Shown piece by piece: positions 6,969 through 10,296 of a stretch of 10,296 bases of DNA (the stretch's first letter is position 1; every line of letters begins with the position of its first letter). This DNA is from Spirochaetes bacterium RBG_16_67_19 (GTDB lineage Bacteria; Spirochaetota; Spirochaetia; SZUA-6; DRHE01). The notes under the pieces are model-generated. The model was not told where the DNA came from, searched no databases, and saw only the letters and a list, made by a program, of their open reading frames with translations. Position numbers and translations under genes: made by a program. The stretch lies in the NCBI GenBank assembly GCA_001829505.1, contig MIBK01000233.1, forward strand, positions 8,749-19,044, in the 5' to 3' direction.

Positions 6969-7742
6969 TCAATAGGCGGGGAGCTCCCGCAGGAAATCGG
7001 CGATCGCCTCCCGGAAGGCCTGCGGAGCGCTGGCGTGGACCCAGTGGTCGGCCCCGGCGATGGTCAGAACGCGCAAAGCGGGAAAAAGTTCCCGCATCCG
7101 GGCCACGTCCTGTTCGCCGACGAAAGGGGAGTTGCCCCCCCTCACCAGCAGGGTCGGCCCTTCGTAGCGCCCCTCGAGGCCGGGCTCCTTTCCTCGAAGG
7201 AGGCGACTGCTTTCTAGCGCCGACCCGTTCACCGTCCAGCGGAATCCCCCCGGCCCCGGCTCCAGGGAGGTCTGGAAGAATCTCCGGGTGCGCTCGTCGG
7301 GCAGCAGGGCCGCCAGGGCCTGGTCGATCTCCACGCGGGACTTGTACGCGGAGAGGTCCAGCCTCAAAGCCTGGAACTCGGCCTCGTAGCTGTGCCCGTA
7401 GGGGCGCAGGCCGATGTCCACGACCGCCAGAGCTCTTACCTCCGAGGGGTGGCGATGCGCGTAGCCCATGGCCGCCAGGCCGCCCATGGAGTGGCCCAGC
7501 AGCACCGGCGGCTCGCTGAGGTTTTCCCTGACCCACTGCTCCAGGTCGCCGACCAGGTCCTCCAGGGAATGGGAGGGGGAGCGGGGAGACTGCCCGTGGT
7601 TGCGCAGGTCCAGGGCGTAAGGCCGGCAGTACCCCGCCAGGTACCGGCCCACGCTCGCCCAGTTCTTCGACGAGCCGAACAGCCCGTGCAGGATCAGGAA
7701 GGGCGGGCCCTGGCCCCCGAAGGCGGTGTGGGCAAGACGCAT
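6969..7742 (-). CDS. Alpha/beta hydrolase, YbfF/ABHD11-like esterase
   Basis: This 257-residue protein is a cytoplasmic alpha/beta-hydrolase with no signal peptide. The oxyanion segment LHGLFGSSKNW (18-28), the strand-turn DLRNHGQS (45-52), and the nucleophile elbow GHSMGG with S85 mark the YbfF/ABHD11 group. The likely acid is D109 in VVDIG, 24 residues after the serine as in YbfF, and the likely base H233 in ADHWVH. YbfF-type enzymes hydrolyse thioesters and short- to medium-chain esters in vitro; the natural substrate here cannot be told. ATG at 7742 lies one base after the stop of the PHP gene (TGACATG), with no good ribosome site of its own, so translation probably depends on reinitiation. 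The family call is confident, the function less so. Confidence 0.9.
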   Translation of the reverse strand: MRLAHTAFGGQGPPFLILHGLFGSSKNWASVGRYLAGYCRPYALDLRNHGQSPRSPSHSLEDLVGDLEQWVRENLSEPPVLLGHSMGGLAAMGYAHRHPSEVRALAVVDIGLRPYGHSYEAEFQALRLDLSAYKSRVEIDQALAALLPDERTRRFFQTSLEPGPGGFRWTVNGSALESSRLLRGKEPGLEGRYEGPTLLVRGGNSPFVGEQDVARMRELFPALRVLTIAGADHWVHASAPQAFREAIADFLRELPAY

Positions 7743-7743
7743 G

Positions 7744-9030
7744 TCAGGAGACCAGGCGCCTTCCCAGCGCGGCGTATGCCGTGACCCGTTCCGCCAGGAC
7801 AGGGGTGCGCCGCAGGGTTTCGGGGGCGAACAGGCCGCGGGTCGGGTCCTCGCTGGACTCCAGTTCGTGGCCGATCAGGGCCCAGGTGGCCTCCTCCAGG
7901 TGGCGGAACTGCGGCTGGCGCAGCTGCGGGCAGGCGAAAGACTGCCGCGGGGAGTTGATGTCCACGCCGCTCACCTGGAGCAGGTCGTGCCGGGCACAGA
8001 GGGCCTGCACCCGCTCCAGCTGCGCCGGGGTGTTGCGGTTGGGCATGTAGGTCACGGCCTGGAAGCCCAGCTCGCGGATGACCTGGAAAAGCTCCTCCAG
8101 GTAACCGTCCTCGAAGCGCTGGGCCTTCTTGTCGCCCGTCACCGACTCCGCGATGTCCCCGAGGTAGGCGTAGGCGCTGATGGCCCCGATGCGGTGGGCG
8201 AAGGCCAGGATATCCCGCACCCCCGGGCACTCGGCCCGCGCTTCCACGTAGAAGGCCTGCACCAGGTCGCTTTTCAGCGCCCCAAGCAGGTCGTAGGGGT
8301 AATGCGGGTTGGCCGGATCCAGCAGCCAGGCGCGCACCTTGGGGGCCAGCGGCAGGGCCAGGGTGTCCTCCAGGTAGGCCACCAGGGGGCGCCCCCGCCC
8401 GCGGGCCTGGATGAGCCGCAGGGAGAGGGCGAACAGGATGTGCCGCTCGGTGACGGTGCCGTCCTCCGCGTGGCAGGACAGCGGCAGCACGTCGCGCTGG
8501 AAGTCCAGGGCCAGCTCCGGATGGGCCAGGGCCGCGTTCAGCCGCTCGACCATGCGCCGGTTGCGCCGGTTGCGCTCCGCCTGCAGGGGGCGGAAGTATT
8601 CCCGGACCTCCTGGATCCGCGGGTGCGGGATCCCGTGCAGCGCCACGTAGGCCACGGAGAGCTGGTCGGGGTTGTTCACGCGGCGGCCCTCCAGGCTGGT
8701 GCCGGCGAAATCGCAGCGGCACTCCAGCCCGACGGTCGTGGCCAGGCCGGCGGCCCGTCCCGCGTCGATGAACTCTTCCGCCCCGCTGATCGAGTCGTGG
8801 TCCATGATGCCGGCGGTGGCCAGCCCGGCGTTCAGGCTCATCCACACGGCCTTGCTCGGGGAATACGGGGAGAAGGAATAGGTGGTGTGGATGTGGTTGT
8901 TCACGTCGCTGGCGTCGGACCGCCGCGGCGGCGACAGCCGGCGCAGGGCTTCCAGCCTGACGGAAGCCTGGGGGGCGTTGAGCCGCTCGACGAGCGGCGC
9001 CGTTTCCGCGGGACCCATGGGCGGCATCAT
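7744..9030 (-). CDS. PHP-domain metal-dependent phosphoesterase-like protein
   Basis: This 428-residue protein has an N-terminal polymerase-and-histidinol-phosphatase (PHP) domain: HxH at H46 and H48 (VNNHIHTTYSFSPYSP), IMDHD at 75-79 with D77 and H78, and GLECR with E103. The later metal ligands are unusual: the segment normally ending in a DxH reads GVDINSPRQSF (D358, N360), and the ISAYAYLGD and TYMPNRN segments stand where histidines are usual. It may hydrolyse a phosphoester or be a changed-activity member; the substrate is unknown. About 70 residues at 130-200 form a long helical insert. I chose ATG at 9030, the first after the intergenic region; ATG at 9018 is a possible alternative, and none has a good ribosome site. 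It probably heads the transcript that continues into the hydrolase and the XRE pair. Confidence 0.85.
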   Translation of the reverse strand: MMPPMGPAETAPLVERLNAPQASVRLEALRRLSPPRRSDASDVNNHIHTTYSFSPYSPSKAVWMSLNAGLATAGIMDHDSISGAEEFIDAGRAAGLATTVGLECRCDFAGTSLEGRRVNNPDQLSVAYVALHGIPHPRIQEVREYFRPLQAERNRRNRRMVERLNAALAHPELALDFQRDVLPLSCHAEDGTVTERHILFALSLRLIQARGRGRPLVAYLEDTLALPLAPKVRAWLLDPANPHYPYDLLGALKSDLVQAFYVEARAECPGVRDILAFAHRIGAISAYAYLGDIAESVTGDKKAQRFEDGYLEELFQVIRELGFQAVTYMPNRNTPAQLERVQALCARHDLLQVSGVDINSPRQSFACPQLRQPQFRHLEEATWALIGHELESSEDPTRGLFAPETLRRTPVLAERVTAYAALGRRLVS

Positions 9031-9068
9031 AGCACGGCCCGCCGCGCCGCCAACAGCGGCCCGACCAG

Positions 9069-9082
9069 CAGGCGCACGCCTG
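9069..9082. repeat. 14-bp inverted repeat in the divergent control region
   Basis: CAGGCG-CA-CGCCTG is a perfect six-base dyad with a two-base centre. It lies between the PHP and metF-like starts and just upstream of a set of direct repeats, so it may be an operator. In GC-rich DNA a dyad of this size can arise by chance. Confidence 0.4.
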
Positions 9083-9109
9083 CGTGAGCCGGCGTGAAGC
9101 CGGCGTTGA
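9082..9109 (+). repeat. Three helically phased direct repeats abutting the -35 box
   Basis: GCGTGA-GCCG, GCGTGAAGCCG and GCGTTGA follow each other with a period of 10-11 bases, one helical turn. The third copy runs into the -35 box of the metF-like promoter. Such phasing suits cooperative binding of an activator or repressor on one face of the DNA, but no binding protein can be named. Confidence 0.45.
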
Positions 9110-9134
9110 CAGATGGTGAGTGAAACGCTAAGAT
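9106..9134 (+). promoter_or_regulatory. Sigma70-like promoter of the metF-like gene
   Basis: A perfect -35 TTGACA (9106-9111) and TAAGAT (9129-9134, four of six consensus bases) are separated by 17 bases. Transcription would start near 9140-9142, at the ATG of the best-supported reading frame. That leaves almost no leader, and no Shine-Dalgarno is visible. Confidence 0.65.
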
Positions 9135-9139
9135 ACGCC

Positions 9140-10296
9140 ATGCTTCGTATTCGCCAGGGACTCGCTTCGCCAGGCGAGTTCGTCGTCACTTGTGAGCTTG
9201 TGCCTGGCCGCGGCTACACCGGGGTGGGGATCGACAACATCCTCAAGTTCGCCCAGGAAGCCCGGGATTCGCGCCACGTCTACGGCCTTTCCATCACCGA
9301 CAACGCCGGCGGCAACCCCGCCCTCTGGCCGGACGTGCTGGTGCCGGAGATCGCCGCCATCGGCTGCGACCTGATGGTGCATTTTTCCTGCAAGGACATG
9401 AACCGCAACATGATCGAGGCCAGGGCCTACGCCATGAAGCGGGCGGGCATCACCAACCTGCTGGTGATCACCGGCGACTACCCGGTGACCGGATTCTTCG
9501 GCCAGCCCAAGCCGGTTTTCGACATCGACTCGGTTACGGCCCTGCACTACCTGCAGGAGATGAACCGCGGCCTGAAGGCGGGGACCGCGGCCAAGAGCCT
9601 GCGCCTGGAGCCAACTGACTTCCTGCTGGGCGCGGTGGCTTCCCCCTTCAAGGCCACCGAGGCTTCCGCCGTCATGCAGTACATCAAGCTGGAGAAGAAG
9701 CTGCGCGCCGGCGCCCATTTCATCGTGACCCAGCTGGGCTACGACGCGCGCAGGTCCGCGGAGTTCATCCGCTACGTGCGGCAGATCCTGCGCTCGAACA
9801 TCCCGGTGATGGGCAGCGTCTACGTGCTTTCCGCCGGCGCGGGCCGCTTCATGAACCGCGGGGAGGTCCCGGGCTGCTACGTGGACGACCGCCTGGTCGC
9901 GGACCTGACCGGGGAGGCCGGAGCCCCGGACAAGGGCAAGGGGGCGCGCCTGCAGCGCGCCGCCCGGCAGGTGGCCATCCTGAAGGGCCTGGGCTACAAC
10001 GGGGCGCACGTGGAAGGGCTGAATCTGAAATTCGGCGACGTCACCGAAATCCTGCAGAGGGCGGAGGCGATAGGCGACAACTGGCGGGACCACGTCGAGA
10101 GCTTCGACTATTCCCCCGCGGGGAGCTTCTTCCTGTTCGAAGGCTCTGACACCTTCGACTTCGTGAAGAACCCCTCCGCCGCGCCGCTGCGCCAGACCCG
10201 CCGCCCCGGGATCGCCAGCCCCGTGTTCTGGGCCATGCGCATCCTGCACAACCTGGTTTTCATCGAGGGTACTCCGGGCTACAGAATGATGGTCCG
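9140..10296 (+). CDS. Methylenetetrahydrofolate reductase-like protein (MetF superfamily), 3' end outside window
   Basis: The frame is open from ATG at 9140 to the right edge (385 codons) with no stop. The first 230 or so residues form a MetF-like barrel: FVVTCELVPGRG with E20 (the position of the catalytic glutamate in MetF), HFSCKDMNRNMIEARA at 81-96, NLLVITGDYP with D113, and FIVTQLGYD with Q198. These are the flavin- and folate-contacting positions in MetF. It would reduce 5,10-methylene-tetrahydrofolate to the 5-methyl form, for methionine synthesis or C1 metabolism. It is already longer than ordinary MetF (about 300 residues); long versions often end in a cysteine-rich MTHFR_C domain, so one may lie beyond the edge. 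ATG at 9113 and GTG at 9116 are in frame and could be alternative starts, but the N-terminus from 9140 fits the family best. A promoter lies immediately upstream. Confidence 0.85.
   Translation, partial: MLRIRQGLASPGEFVVTCELVPGRGYTGVGIDNILKFAQEARDSRHVYGLSITDNAGGNPALWPDVLVPEIAAIGCDLMVHFSCKDMNRNMIEARAYAMKRAGITNLLVITGDYPVTGFFGQPKPVFDIDSVTALHYLQEMNRGLKAGTAAKSLRLEPTDFLLGAVASPFKATEASAVMQYIKLEKKLRAGAHFIVTQLGYDARRSAEFIRYVRQILRSNIPVMGSVYVLSAGAGRFMNRGEVPGCYVDDRLVADLTGEAGAPDKGKGARLQRAARQVAILKGLGYNGAHVEGLNLKFGDVTEILQRAEAIGDNWRDHVESFDYSPAGSFFLFEGSDTFDFVKNPSAAPLRQTRRPGIASPVFWAMRILHNLVFIEGTPGYRMMV

Noticed and set aside
9031..9189. An upstream extension of the PHP protein to 9189.
   Set aside because: It would cross the divergent promoter and the start of the metF-like gene, and its residues are low-complexity Arg/Ala/Gly with no PHP feature.
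1..10296. CRISPR arrays, tRNA or rRNA genes, insertion sequences or phage genes.
   Set aside because: I saw no regularly spaced repeat array, no cloverleaf or rRNA-like stretch and no transposase or integrase motif. Gene order and composition look like stable chromosome.

Overview
The window is GC-rich, gene-dense and bacterial. The left half carries the siroheme-dependent (alternative, Ahb) haem pathway instead of the usual HemE/F/G/H route. Together with a zinc-type HemB and C5-pathway HemL, this points to an anaerobic or microaerobic bacterium. Ahb genes are best known from sulfate reducers and other Desulfobacterota/deltaproteobacteria, and from methanogens. A bacterial lipoprotein and sigma70-like promoters exclude an archaeon. 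I cannot name the genus.

Region 1 (1-5816, + strand) is a tetrapyrrole operon: the 3' end of hemD (uroporphyrinogen III synthase), ahbC, hemB, ahbD, a fused ahbA-ahbB, and hemL. Every junction overlaps by 1 or 4 bases, so the six genes are very probably one transcript with coupled translation. HemL makes 5-aminolevulinate, HemB makes porphobilinogen and HemD closes the ring. After siroheme formation (genes not seen here), AhbAB decarboxylates siroheme, AhbC yields Fe-coproporphyrin III and AhbD yields haem b. A strong perfect hairpin at 5827-5852 closes the operon and separates it from convergent genes.

Region 2 (5874-9030, - strand) reads from right to left: a PHP-domain protein, a YbfF-type alpha/beta hydrolase, a 67-residue XRE-type repressor, a four-helix membrane protein overlapping it by 8 bases, and a small lipoprotein of unknown function. 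The lipoprotein has its own promoter, whose -35 box lies inside a 22-bp near-perfect inverted repeat. The repressor/membrane-protein pair has the same layout as the CylR2/CylR1 system of Enterococcus. With the operator-controlled lipoprotein it may be an undescribed membrane-sensing module, and it is the most interesting thing in the window.

Region 3 (9031-10296) is a short divergent control region, with helically phased direct repeats, an inverted repeat and a good sigma70-like promoter. It is followed by a methylenetetrahydrofolate reductase-like gene on the + strand that runs off the right edge. Its promoter lies so close to the best start codon that a leaderless message is possible.
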